DNA from: Tubiluchus corallicola
Taxonomy: Eukaryota; Priapulida; Priapulimorpha; Priapulimorphida; Tubiluchidae
Direction of reading: 5' to 3'
Length of the DNA: 64,000 nt
Assembly: GCA_030141605.1 (NCBI GenBank)
Contig: JAQGDQ010000162.1
Coordinates: forward strand, 186,001-250,000
A program made the translations under genes and the position numbers. Shown here piece after piece: positions 1 to 10,860 of the stretch. The notes under the pieces are model-generated. The model was not told the DNA's origin and searched no databases. It saw only the letters and a list, made by a program, of their open reading frames with translations. The number at the start of each line of letters is the position of its first letter. The stretch's first letter is position 1.

Positions 1-343
1 GTTGTTTTTGTTTTTTACACTGTATTTTGTTTACGACTGTTGAGTAAACATGAACTTGTGTTGAAACATTATACATGTTGTGTCTGAATAAAAGCCATGT
101 CTTTGCTTAAGTGGATGCTGGCTGTTATTTTCATTTTAAGAGTTTGTTTTCTGCATCACCAAAAAGTTGATAAGAATTTGATTGCCTTCAGATGAAACAA
201 AAAAACATATTGAAATTGAAAAGCAATTAGCATTACTGTAGACATTGTTGTTGTAAGATATAAAATTACTATGATATAACATGATAACGTGATGTTAGAT
301 ATAATATGAAACGTGGCTTTACTTGATAAAAAATTTTCTACAG
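1..343. other. WDR90 intron sequence
   Basis: AT-rich sequence upstream of the acceptor TTTCTACAG that precedes position 344. I see no coding signal or repeat here; it is most simply the intron before the first visible WDR90 exon. Confidence 0.6.
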
Positions 344-3300
344 GTGTGCACATGCTTGGCAGTGTGCAATGTGGACGTTGATCCGGTTTTGCTTAAACCT
401 CGAGGTACGAATGTACGGCGGCAGTTCAAACCAGCCATCGCGGCTGGGTACAGCGATGGAAGCGTGCGCATCCTTGACCTGAACATCACGGATGTAGCCA
501 TGAAAATGAAGGTGCACAACGGATCCGTGTCGAATATAAAATACTCTCACGATGGTAAGTGAAACTGCTTTATTATTTCATATTCATAATTAGCGAGTGA
601 ATATTAACCATGCCTTGCTGCCAAAAGTAAATAAAACAGTAAAGTTTCTAATTTGATTATTTGATGCTGATTGTTTTTTCCTGTGGTAACGGGCCACCCA
701 CATGTAATGGTAACACGTTTTTGGCCGATACCTTGTGTTATTTCTGTGTTATCATATGCTTCACCACCTACCTACCCCTTATATTGACATTGACATCACA
801 CCGATGTAGCTTTTTGTACATTTTATTCTTCCTCCTCCCCAGTAGCATCACTTGTGTTAATTAACGGAAAGTCATCAGTGGTTTCTACTGGCATCAGTGG
901 TAGAGGCGGTGGCAGCCCCAGTTCGCTGAACTCCTTCTCATTGACCCATTCTGCAGATTCCTCCTCCTCATGGCCAGTTACGACCAGGTATTCCCTGTTC
1001 CACATCAAAGCATGAAGTCAGGTAATGATATCATGGCTGAATCACCTACCTATCTTACGTTATAATGGCATAATCAGTCTCCTGCCACCTACTTATCCTA
1101 AACTTTATACAAAAATATGTGGATGGCCCCTAAAGGCATTTGTAGTATTACAGTTTGTAGGCATATGTTTAGATTTAGATTTAGATTTATTTATTCATCC
1201 ATTTAGCACATACAAAGTTCTAAAATTACTAATTAGAAAGCAGCAGAAGAAATTAACTTATGAGCTATGCTCAACATGGATAAGACTAAATTAATTATAT
1301 TAAGAACAACAAAAAAAATATGTTAAATGAAGTGAAGAAAACAGATGTGAGAAAATGATAATGACGATGTTAATGATGTTGATGATAATGATGAGAACGA
1401 TGGTGATATTAATGCTGATGACAATGGTGATGGTGATGACAATGATAATGAATTGGTGCTAATGGTGATAATGCGCCAGGTTCGACCATATAAACCAAGT
1501 TAGCCATTTTTGCAGTGTTACGAAAATTGTGTTAACATATTGAACTATATAAAAATATAAAAATGTGTTATTTTCAATTACAGAAATTGACTAATTAGGC
1601 TCATACGACTTAAGAATTGATTTCTTAAATTTACGTTTGAATATATGTTCTGATTTAGCATTTTTTATTTCTAGCCAAAGTTTATTCCATAGTAAAGGCC
1701 CTGTGAATGTTAAATGATGTCTGGCTGTGTTTGTTCTGCAGTACTGCACTTTAAATTCATTTGACCTAGTACTGTGAAATTTAACATTTAATTGAACTGG
1801 ATTATTAAAAAAGATTGGATGTAGTTTTTTAACTGTTTTATACATATATATACCTAGGTTATAATTAACTAACTCATCAACTAATGTTCCAAGACATGCG
1901 ACTGGTAGGCAAAAACTTAATGATAACCGTATCAATATCTTCCTGATATTTAATGTAACGCATAATGATTTTTCTGTAGTATATGACCCTGTATCCTATG
2001 CATTCTCATGAGAGAGGATTTCATTTCAGGTTGTCACTGAGTTTTTGCTGTTTTGATCTAATCTGTTTGCATTCTGTTTCGGTACATGTCTATATAAATG
2101 GTTTAGTATGCTTTTGGTATCACATTCAAAGTGGACAGTTGTTAATCTAACAATTGTAACAAAAACGTTTCTGCCAGACCAGTTTTTTCTTGATGGGTAC
2201 TTGACTTGATGATAAGTTATTTAAGTTAAGAGTTAACTCCGGTCTCTTGAGTAACAAACAGTTTTATTTAAGTTGAGCTCTGCTATTAACTGCTGAATTT
2301 TGACTGGTAGAACGTCAGACCACATAAAATATTATGGTTTAACGATATTCAACAATTTTTGACTGACAACAAATAATGTTGGGGATATTTGTTGTTGGGA
2401 AACACTTAAGAATCTCTTATCTGTTTCTGAATTAGTGCCATATAAAGGCAATGTATGCCTTTACTACACTTTACTATACCATGCCTGGGGTCTAGACTAT
2501 GTCCCTCACCCTACATTCATAGAGATAAGTAAATAATGGAGTAATGTGATCCTGGCTACGACTTTTTCAGGCATAATCCTAATCGTTGGATCTTGTAACG
2601 GGAAAATTGCCATTTGTAATCCCTTTTCTGGACTGGTCAGCCGATATGTGACTGATCACAAGCGGGCCTGCATCACTGATATAGACTGTTCTTCTGTGAA
2701 GGTAATTGTCAGTACTTGGCATTTGTTCCTGTTATTTATGTTAACCTTGTTATTCTTTATATGAATAGCCTTTACCTTAATGTTGTAAAAATAAAGAATG
2801 TACTTCTCATTGCAATTATGTACAGTAAATAATAAGAGGTGTAAATTATTAGTGATAGTGTGAATAATAATATAATTCACAGGTGTTTTCTCAGTTTTTT
2901 ACCCGCTTTTTGCAGAATTCCCAGCTGAAACTAGGAAAGTTATCTGGTCTGTGGTTGGCAGCAAGTAACGATCAGCGTGTTAGTGTGTGGGCTGCTGATT
3001 GGACATGTAATAAATGCGAACTTATCGATTGGCTGACATTCCCTGCTGTGCCATCCTCTGATTATAAGGTTTGAAAATCCATATATATTGTAATAACTTT
3101 TGAATTAATCTTATTTTGCTAACAGCTTTTCAGAAACGTAATTTCCTTTGATATAGCACTAATTATACAGCTTATGATTCTACAATTTACCTTGCACATG
3201 TATTTATTAAAAAGGTGAGACAATCGCTATATTTTCAGGTAACTAGGATACCCCCTAGCCTAGCACGGTTTAGTCCTGTGGACTCGGGCATTATCATTTA

Positions 3301-4392
3301 CACCGGATTTGGGATTCAGAAAGCAGTTCAGATGTACAGCCTTGTAAAACAGCAGGTAAGGATTTAACACAGGTTACCAAATGTAATTAAAAAAACATCA
3401 CAAAGCCTTTGAAACCTGAAAATTTACGTACTCATATTTTATTTTAAGAATAATGTGCATCGTTTAAACTTAGCTCAACTCAGTAAAATTAATTTTGTTT
3501 TTTAAGATTGAGTTTATTCGTTTTTTGGAATTTTTTTTCTGTAACAAAAAATTGTTGAAAAATATTTTCGTCAGCAGTCAGTAAGCTGACATTCGTACTT
3601 TGCAAATACTTTCTTACATGTTTACACTTAGCATTACGTACCATTTGTTGCTACATGTATTGTGTTGACTTGATTTTGTAGCTGCTGAGAAGTGTTTCAC
3701 TTAGTGATTGGGCACAATCCATGGATGTCTCTCAAAATGGTGCTTTTCTGGCTGTTGGAACAATAGGTATTTTTCATATGTTTGGTGTTCCACAAACTGG
3801 GATTTAGCAATTAGCTATAGGGCCCACTGTTTTCGTTTGGGCTATTTGTTTAAGCTAGTTTGAATGTTATGATCAATGACAGTTTGTTTTAAACACTATG
3901 CACCTCCCCTTTTTCATTATTGGTGCGGTTAATGTGTTAGTTTTTCAGCACTACTGTATTGTTCCAAATTATTCTGTATTCATATCTTACAGTGAAAACA
4001 TAAGCTTGTATTTGTATCTGTATCATATCCGTGCCAGCTAAAATGAACACATGAGGTTAGTAGTCTAACTGAGTTTGTTTGTTTCAGTTTTGGCAGGTAA
4101 TAAACTTGTGGCTTCAAGTGTTTGTAGTACTAAAGTGAGTCATGAAGTGCAGTGGTCCTGCACACATTTGTATGGCTCCTATCTTGTAGCTGCACATTTT
4201 TCTAATGTTTGCTTGTCATTTTTAGGCCGCCTACTCAAGCTGGTTGACCTCTCATTTGGGACGTTTCAGGATTTTGCCACGCACACTGACATCGTTCGAT
4301 CTGTAAAGTTCTCGCATAACTCTGACTCACTCCTGTCAACAGCACAGAATGAAATACAGCAGTGGCAGGTGCTTGTTTCTCCTGCACAGTGA
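344..4392 (+). CDS. WDR90: WDR90 (POC16-like) C-terminal exons, partial gene
   Basis: This is the 3' end of a WD40-repeat protein; WDR90/POC16 acts at centriole walls and in cilium assembly. Six exons are visible: 344-554, 2571-2701, 2916-3068, 3239-3355, 3682-3766 and 4226-4392, with stop TGA at 4390-4392. All internal borders are AG/GT and phases agree (0, 1, 0, 0, 0, 1), giving 287 residues. Diagnostic similarity to the vertebrate WDR90 C-terminus includes GLWLAASNDQRVSVWAADW, CELIDWLTFP, LKLVDLSFGTFQDFATH and the terminal NEIQQWQV, which parallels NEILVWEV. The fragment covers about the last four WD40 blades. An acceptor upstream of 344 shows that earlier exons lie outside the window. The last exon reads through a potential donor at 4369 to the stop, as expected for a terminal exon. 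The nearest AATAAA is at 5667-5672, so the 3' end is uncertain. Family assignment is firm; terminal exon end slightly less so. Confidence 0.9.
1165..1935 (-). mobile_element. LINE 3' end (RT C-terminal fragment plus tail)
   Basis: On the minus strand, 1935-1591 encodes the C-terminal part of a non-LTR retrotransposon ORF2. It ends in the typical pattern RHHLTFTGPLLWNKLW followed by FKRKFKKSILKSY, as in CR1/Jockey-like elements, where the last ORF2 segment reads roughly 'S..G..LWN.LP..I....S...FK..LK..L'. It is followed by an AT-rich 3' UTR containing a degenerate GATGAT/AATGAT stretch (1355-1450). The fragment ends near 1165 in AATAAA and a short tail of about three TCTAAA hexamers, the kind of microsatellite tail found on several LINE clades. 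It is 5' truncated, has no RT core, and sits in WDR90 intron 1 in antisense orientation. Confidence 0.7.
1355..1450. repeat. Imperfect GAT/AAT trinucleotide repeat
   Basis: About 95 bp of degenerate GAT, AAT and GGT triplets, for example GATGATAATGATGAG. It lies inside the antisense LINE 3' end in WDR90 intron 1. Confidence 0.6.
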
Positions 4393-5784
4393 TTATGTGT
4401 GCTAAAAGTCTTCTGTCTTTGAAGTACAAGAACAAGACGAACAGTGAAAAGCATTTAAAGAAATTTGCATTAACAGTGTTCCACAAGTGCTTGGTGTACA
4501 TATTTCATGTTCCTTCTATCTGGTTTGCTGCCAGGTTAGTTAGTGTTAATGTTAATGTCAATGTTAATTAGGTTGAGTGTAAATTCAGTGTTTCAAATAC
4601 TAAAGAAAAGGATGTGGAAATGGCGACAATTATTTTAAAACAGAAGACTTTAAACTATTATGTCTTACTTACTAAGGAATTCCGTCCAAGTCTTGTGCCA
4701 AATTTTATTGTACATTACTAGCAAAGGCCTGATCATTTACGTTTTTCTGTGTTATACTCAATATTTGTACTTGTTTATTTTGTGAAACAGTCAAATTATT
4801 TTATTTTGTCTATACAATGTTTGAGTTGAAAGATATTGTAAATATCATATAATAGTGAGGCAAACTCTGACGCCATTTGCCTTGTGTCAGAATCCAGTTT
4901 CACGTATGGAATTTCCACCATTTAGCCTGAAATTAGTCGATCGATGTTCGCGCTCATTTAGGTGTTTTCAGAAAAAACTTACATCGTTTTGTAGCTCAGC
5001 TCTTTCTCTCTCTGAAGAGCTATAAAACTTTTAAACATTCCCATAACATGCTCGACAAGCAATTTTTTCTATGATGTTTTGCAGAGTTTACAGCAATGAA
5101 ATCGGATTTTCTTATCTTTAACCTATGACCTCAGCAGGACCAGCTTCCACCAAGATCGAAGAAACTTATATCAATCGATTTGTCTCATCGAGATCTTTCT
5201 TATGACATATTACACGATACTGTTACTCAACGCTGGAAGCACTTGTGTCCCCGACCCCCTTCATTGTGGTTTTGTCTTCTAACTCAAAATTTTCCTGCAC
5301 GCAAGTGGCTCATATTCAGCCATGCAGAATAACGCAACTCCACCTAGCCACATACAAAAAATTGTGGCCCTAATTAAAAACTGTAGGAAGAGATCAAGGC
5401 TAACAAAAAAACAAGAAATCCTGCCTGCTCCGTGACCTTTGACCTGACGGTGACGGGTTACACAAAACAATCCACCTACCTGGGGAGTGTGTGCTGTGAG
5501 TTTTGTAAACCTAGCCCAGTGCGTGTGCGAGTTGTTAAAAAAACAAACAAGATTCATCAGGAAGTGCAATGTTTATAGCGCCTCCTGTTGTGTAAGATTC
5601 CTCTGTATGAGCTGGGTTTTCTAGCATCGTGCCATCTGGATCTGTACTTGACATTTTGTTTTATAAAATAAACAATGTAATGAATTATGTGTGCATGTTT
5701 TTAGGAATTCTTTTAGCTGTTCAGCAATGCTCTAGTACAGTAAGAGTGGGTAATTTATCTGGTCGTTGCTTGTCACATCTGTTG
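4393..5784. other. Intergenic sequence after WDR90
   Basis: Non-coding, AT-rich sequence that probably includes the WDR90 3' UTR, with an AATAAA at 5667-5672 as one candidate polyadenylation signal. An imperfect GTTAAT/GTTAATGTC microsatellite is at 4538-4570. The long minus-strand frame at 5279-5569 has no recognisable motif and I treat it as chance. Confidence 0.5.
4868..5150 (+). repeat. Diverged dispersed repeat, copy 1 (see 47900-48190)
   Basis: The block around TAGCTCAGCTCTTTCTCTC and GAAGAGCTATA resembles, in opposite orientation, the sequence at 47900-48190, where the order of TGTAGCTC, a TTCTCTTTCT-like tract and AAGAGCTA is kept. This suggests an old interspersed element with a small pyrimidine/purine hairpin. 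No coding sequence or terminal repeats are visible, so its class is unknown. Confidence 0.35.
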
Positions 5785-6118
5785 TAGGGGTGATCATTCT
5801 CTACTAGAAAGCGAATTCGAATCGAATCGAATTTGTGACTTTCGATTGAGTATGAAAGATTTTCGAACAAGTTTTCAAACCACTAGTAAAAAGTGGTCTT
5901 TCAAAGATCATGCATATTACTCGAATTTGTTCTGCAGTAAAACCATTATTAGTTTATTAAAAATTTTGTACAAAAACTGCAGCTAAATTATGCTAATTGC
6001 ATGCTGTTCAAACATTTTAATGATAAAGAATATGTGGCCGAAGTGGTGAATTGTTCGAATCAAATTTGAATTAAAAAGCTTGTTTGAATCGAATGCGAAT
6101 GTTCGATGCTCCCCCCTA
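5785..6118. mobile_element. hAT-like MITE with 8-bp target duplication
   Basis: A 334-bp non-coding element. The left end starts TAGGGGTGATCAT and the right end, read on the other strand, starts TAGGGGGGAGCAT. Inside both ends is a run rich in GAATCGAAT/TTCGAA motifs, characteristic of a widespread group of hAT elements. Flanks are ATCTGTTG (5777-5784) and CTCTGTTG (6119-6126), a seven-of-eight match as expected of an aged 8-bp hAT target-site duplication. It has no transposase and would need a partner element for mobility. Confidence 0.7.
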
Positions 6119-6362
6119 CTCTGTTGCAAATATTGAGTTATTTTTAATTATCCTGAATGCAAGTAAGCAAAGCAAATCATTGAAGAAACAGTAGATTATC
6201 TGTACCACTCAATGCTTTGACGTAAGCTACCCTGGCTGTACTCGTCACATTCACAAAAATTTTGTGAATCCCTTACGACAGTGTAATTAATAGCAAAGTG
6301 TTTATAAGTCATAATGCTGAAGCGCTAAAATTCGTGGCTATTCTATGTAAAATGTCACATGT

Positions 6363-8535
6363 ATGGCAGTATTGATGAGGACTGTCAAACCATTCATGAA
6401 CGGGAAATTAAGAAAGGAACTAAACTACAAGAACAATCCGAAACGCATTTGGGAAAGACAAAGAACTAAACGAAATTGGAACAAATATCGTGTTCAACGA
6501 AACAAGGTCACTGCCTTGAAAGGGCAGGCCATTACAAACTATTTTATTGAAAGGTGTACCGGGGGGCCGAAATCAAAGGACTTTTGGCCAACCATCAAAC
6601 CTTTCTTGAGTAAAAATTCAAAATCTGGGCAAGATATTTGCCTCCTGGAAAATGATTCTGTCGTATCTGACCCTAAGTTAGTCTGTGATTTGCTCAATGA
6701 TCATTTCTCTAAAGTAGCAAAGGACATCAGTACAGAACTTTCAGAGGACGAGATTCAGAATCATCCAAGTGTTCTGAAAATTAGAGAAAACTTGAAAGAC
6801 ACTGAAAATTTTGATTTCAAACCTGTTTCACAGGATCAGGTAAATAAGGATCAGCCTCAATTAACTGGTCTCATAAATCAGATGTTTGACTGTTTGATGA
6901 TGCGTTGAACAAGAAAAACTACCGTCCAGTCAGTGTTCTTCCTATAGCTTCAAAGGTGTTAGAGAGAGCCATGGTGGACCAGCTTGGCGACCATATGTCC
7001 CGACACTTTCACCCACTCTTGTCAGCCTACCGTAGAGGATACAGCTGCCAGTCGGCACTGTTAGGGTTAACCGAAAAGGGGAGGAAGGGACTGGAGGCCG
7101 GCAACTATGTTGGTGCAATCCTGATGGATCTTTCAAAGACTTTTGACAGCCTTCCACACAATTTATTGTTGGAAAAGTTAAGGTGCTATAATTTATCAGA
7201 AAATGCTGTAAATTCGATCAAAAGCTACCTTACTGACAGAAAACAACTTGTTCAGGTCAGGAACGTCCAAAGCTCACCCCTTCCTGTGGATAAAGGCGTT
7301 CCTCAGGGATCTTTAACTGGACCTGTACTTTTTAATTGTTTTATTAATGATATCTTCCATTTTGTCAGTAAATCCACCTTGTACAACTACGCTGATGATA
7401 ATACTGTTTCCTACTCCAGTAAATAATTTAATGATATGAAACAAACCTTAGAGGTTGAAAGAAACGCACTGGTCGACTGGTTTGCTTCCAACCAGATGGA
7501 ACCAAGTCCAGGGAAGTTTCAGGGGATTGTTGTGGGCAAAATTACACACGACCTGAAACCTACTTTCAACATCAAAGGAGCAGATATTGAATGTACGGAT
7601 GAGGTGAAACTTCTTGGTGTAAATATAGACTATCGCCTGAACTTTGACTCGCACATTTCAGCCCTGTGCAAAAAAGCAGCTAAACAGATTAATGTTCTAC
7701 GCCATATTGGGTGAAACTTGTCGGTAAAATGTCGAAAACTCATCTACCTTTCGTTTGTCAAGTAGAATTTTAATTTCTGCCCTGTAATCTGGCATTTCTG
7801 TAGTAAATCAAATAACCAGAAGTTAGAGCGTTTGAATTTCAGAGTGCTCCGTCTAGTTTATAATGATTTCGAAAGTACTTACGAAAATCTATTGTTTAAA
7901 GACAATTTTGTGTCTCTTCAACTTCAGAGACAACGACTCATTGCTATCGAAGTATTCAAGATTTTGTACAAAAACTGCCCGTCCTATCTCTATGGACTGA
8001 TAGAGGAACGAAAGCAAAACCGCGACTGCCTCAGGAAAATGAACACTGCAGAACACCCTACGTATGATGGTGTTACATATGGCAAGAAAAGTTTCTCCTA
8101 TTATGGAGCCACATTGTGGAATGAATTACCAAACTGTCTCCGAATGGCCGAAAATCTTGGGGAATTTAAACGTCTAATTAACTCATGGACTGGTGTATCA
8201 TGTAAATGTGCCATTTGTAAATTCAGCAAACTTCCCAATTTTGTTAAGTCGTAATTAAATGTATTGGCAGGAAAAAATTTTATTGTCCTAGATAGCTTTT
8301 TGTGTAAATTTTAGAAAATGTTACTGCCTAAAATTTTACTGTCTTCATGTAGTTATAAATTTTTCTTGTACCAATACCTCTGGTGGCATCCAAAAGATTT
8401 TAAGAAGTACATATTATTACCATGTTATCGCTCATATACATTATGTTTGATATCGGTTTACGAGCTTTAAGCTCATGTTTTACAAATATGTACTGTTTTA
8501 TATCATACCGATGAAAATAAATATTATCTTATCTT
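6363..8535 (+). mobile_element. Decayed CR1/Jockey-like LINE with reverse transcriptase
   Basis: A broken ORF2 of a non-LTR retrotransposon. Pieces in order: 6363-6908 (linker and start of RT); 6905-7426 (RT core with NYRPVSVLP, an AILMDLSKTFDSLPH block, GVPQGSLTGPVLFNCFINDI and the catalytic YADD as YADDN); 7436-7714 (thumb region, KLLGVNID.RLNFDSHI); 7832-8254 (C-terminal domain ending YYGATLWNELPNCLR and KRLINSW). Damage: sequence is missing at the 6880-6910 junction (RT motifs between VSQDQVNKD and the NYRP block are gone), plus in-frame stops at 7424-7426 and near 7712 and further stops at 7760-7800. The 3' end has AATAAATAT and a short ATCTT-type tail at 8516-8535. It is a pseudogene without an endonuclease domain and clearly immobile. 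Clade assignment is tentative. Confidence 0.88.
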
Positions 8536-9340
8536 ACCATAATTCATATGTAGAAATGACATTATATTATTTTCACATCCCAAGTGATGGTTAAATGGTA
8601 ATACTGAGATTCGATTAGAAGAATATTTTTTGTTCACTGTCATCAAAATAGGTGATTTTATGTCATAATTAGTAATAATTAGGTCATGGTACACAGTACC
8701 AAAGTCCACAGCTCAGCCACCGTTCTGATATGATCATCATTAAATTATGACAATTACTGTTTTTCTTCAATAAAAGACGATTCATTATTTTTTCCCGTAT
8801 GTCTCTAAAGCTGTCCTTGTTTACTAAAAAGCTAATACTAGCGTAAATTACGTAATTACATGCAGCAGTTTGTGGTTTGCAAGATATGTGACCAGTGTGT
8901 CACGCACTCACGCTACTTTGATGTAACGGAAGTTTTAAAAGGTTTCCCATGTTAACGATTGCCGTTTTAGAGTTGTCATTTCTAAGTTGTAAAAATGTAA
9001 ATTGCTAAATCAATAAATGCATTAAATTTTAAATAAAATATGAAAAGCACTATAATAATATGTGAGTATAAGTTTGTGTTAACATTCAGTTTATGAATAT
9101 CTATATGCAAGAAAAAGAAAAAGGGGGTTCAAATTCCCCTGTTAATAAGGCCCCATTTGAAACTACTAGTACTACATATAATAATCCTAATTACTGAATA
9201 ATTGTACTGTTTTGTTTAGATTTTGCTATCCAACTTTATTATTTTTTGTTTTCAGTTCTTTTTGGATAATTTGTATCATTTATACAGTTATTATTATTAT
9301 TTTTTGTTTTTGGTATCTGTAGCCTCACCGTTAATTTTTA
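8536..9340. other. Intergenic AT-rich stretch
   Basis: Non-coding, AT-rich sequence between LINE remnants. I find no conserved frame, terminal repeats or tandem structure here. Confidence 0.4.
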
Positions 9341-9344
9341 ATAT

Positions 9345-9665
9345 ACCTAATCTATTTATAAGAAAGGGCAGGAGACTAGATGACCCCATGGTCCTTCCCT
9401 GCCCTGCTCCATGATTATAATTACTTTATATTTAAAAAAAAAATTTGATGTTAAACTAATTGGAGAAAATAAATGTTCTATGTCTATGTTTTAACTTTAG
9501 TTTTATACTTTGAAATCATTGGACACCCTTGGGGTGGCTGATTCGATGACTAATGAGTAATGCTCTTCGCCACTCCTTCCCATTTGTTTTTTTATAATTT
9601 ATACTCATTTTTCCATGTATTGTTCTTGGGATGAAAAATAAATGATTTGGTTTTGAATTGAATAA
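9345..9665 (+). mobile_element. Two LINE 3'-terminal fragments in tandem
   Basis: Two short plus-strand blocks each end in a polyadenylation-like AAAATAAATG and a short tail. The first (9345-9490) has GACTAGATGACCCCATGG and CCTTCCCTGCCC. The second (9520-9665) has ACACCCTTGGGGTGGCTGA and GAATTGAATAAA. The second resembles the antisense fragment at 14600-14800, which contains the matching GGTGGC...GCCACCC segment. They look like 3' UTR ends of 5'-truncated LINEs. No coding sequence remains. Confidence 0.45.
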
Positions 9666-10860
9666 ATTTACTGCTTTTTATTTTACTTAATAGTTGTAGT
9701 TGTAGATATGACTGGAGACTAGACATTATTTTATATTATATTATATATTATATTTCATTCGGTACGCCAATAGTGATACAGTATGTTGTAATGTTTACGA
9801 AATCTGGCAATGGCTACTCCTTGCTGGCATTTACTTCGTGAACTAAGGGAGTAACTCATTTTCTGTTACAGCTGGATTTCCCTCCATACTTTTAATAAAT
9901 ATCACGATACCAAATTAGCTGATGAATTTAACTTTAAAAATCTAAGCCCTTAAAATTTTTGAATTATACACAATTAAATTTAAATAAATTCTTGGAAAAT
10001 TGTATGAGACCAGGGCCTTAGTCAGATAATTCCTGATTAATATTGCGAGGGCCTATTTTAGTCTCAGGCCCCGGTCGAACAAGGGATATGGGGAGTGAAG
10101 TTCATTTCCTGTTACCGTTAGCTGTTACTCTATATTGCAGAGCTGCCAACTCACGCATTAGGTGTGTGTCACACGTATTTTAAGTGTTTCACACATGCAC
10201 ACGCATAAAATTTCAGTTCTCACACATTCCACAACTTCACACGCAAACTTGCAAATCACCTGGTTTGAATGGCTAACTTTGCCACTAGCACCCAGCACAA
10301 AGTATAGTAATGCTGTCAATAATACAATAGAGTTCATGAGTATCTCGATGGATTATACACTAAAAGATATTACAGTTATTGAAAATTAAACACGTTTGAG
10401 TGCTAAAGAGCTTTTTTCGAGTGTTTAAAAGACGCTATGTATATATAATGTATGGTAAACTCTAATAACAGCATACGAAAGCTCACTGGTACCCCAAAAA
10501 TTCTTTGATTTTTTTTTATTTTTTTGCCTCAATTTTTTGACAACTTCATTGTGATACCCTAAAAAAGCAAAAATTTTGGGGGCATAATTTGCCCCCCCCT
10601 CCCACCAGGGGCGAGACTAGCCCCCGGGATTTCTATGTTTCACACTCGTTTTTACTTCAAATGGTTGGCAAATAGTTCAAATGGATTGTTTAACCAAAAG
10701 TTATAACATCTAATATCAATAATCTCATTATATATCATGTAGCCTTTTATAACTATTTTATTTTCAGGATCATTTTTCTTAATTTTTCTTGTTTTAGATC
10801 TACATTAGTGATACACCATGTAACTGTGCTAGTTTTGTGAAAACGTTTGTTTATCCAAAG
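9666..10860. other. Region upstream of the KLHL gene
   Basis: Non-coding. It holds a TATAT-rich tract (9730-9765), a CACAC/GTGTGT-rich stretch at 10160-10250 and a short C/G-run block (10570-10640, CCCCCCCTCCC and GCCCCCGGG) that looks transposon-derived but has no paired end I could find. The KLHL promoter or 5' UTR should lie near 10700-10860, but I see no clear core motif. Confidence 0.4.

Noticed and set aside
843-985. Possible extra WDR90 exon (acceptor CCCCAG, donor GACCAG/GTATTC).
   Set aside because: Exon 344-554 joins directly to 2571-2701 in the right phase and matches the family there. The 143-bp insert would break the frame and has low-complexity Ser-rich content.
5279-5569. A 96-codon minus-strand frame.
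   Set aside because: No motif, no splice context, non-ATG-dependent extension and location in intergenic DNA.
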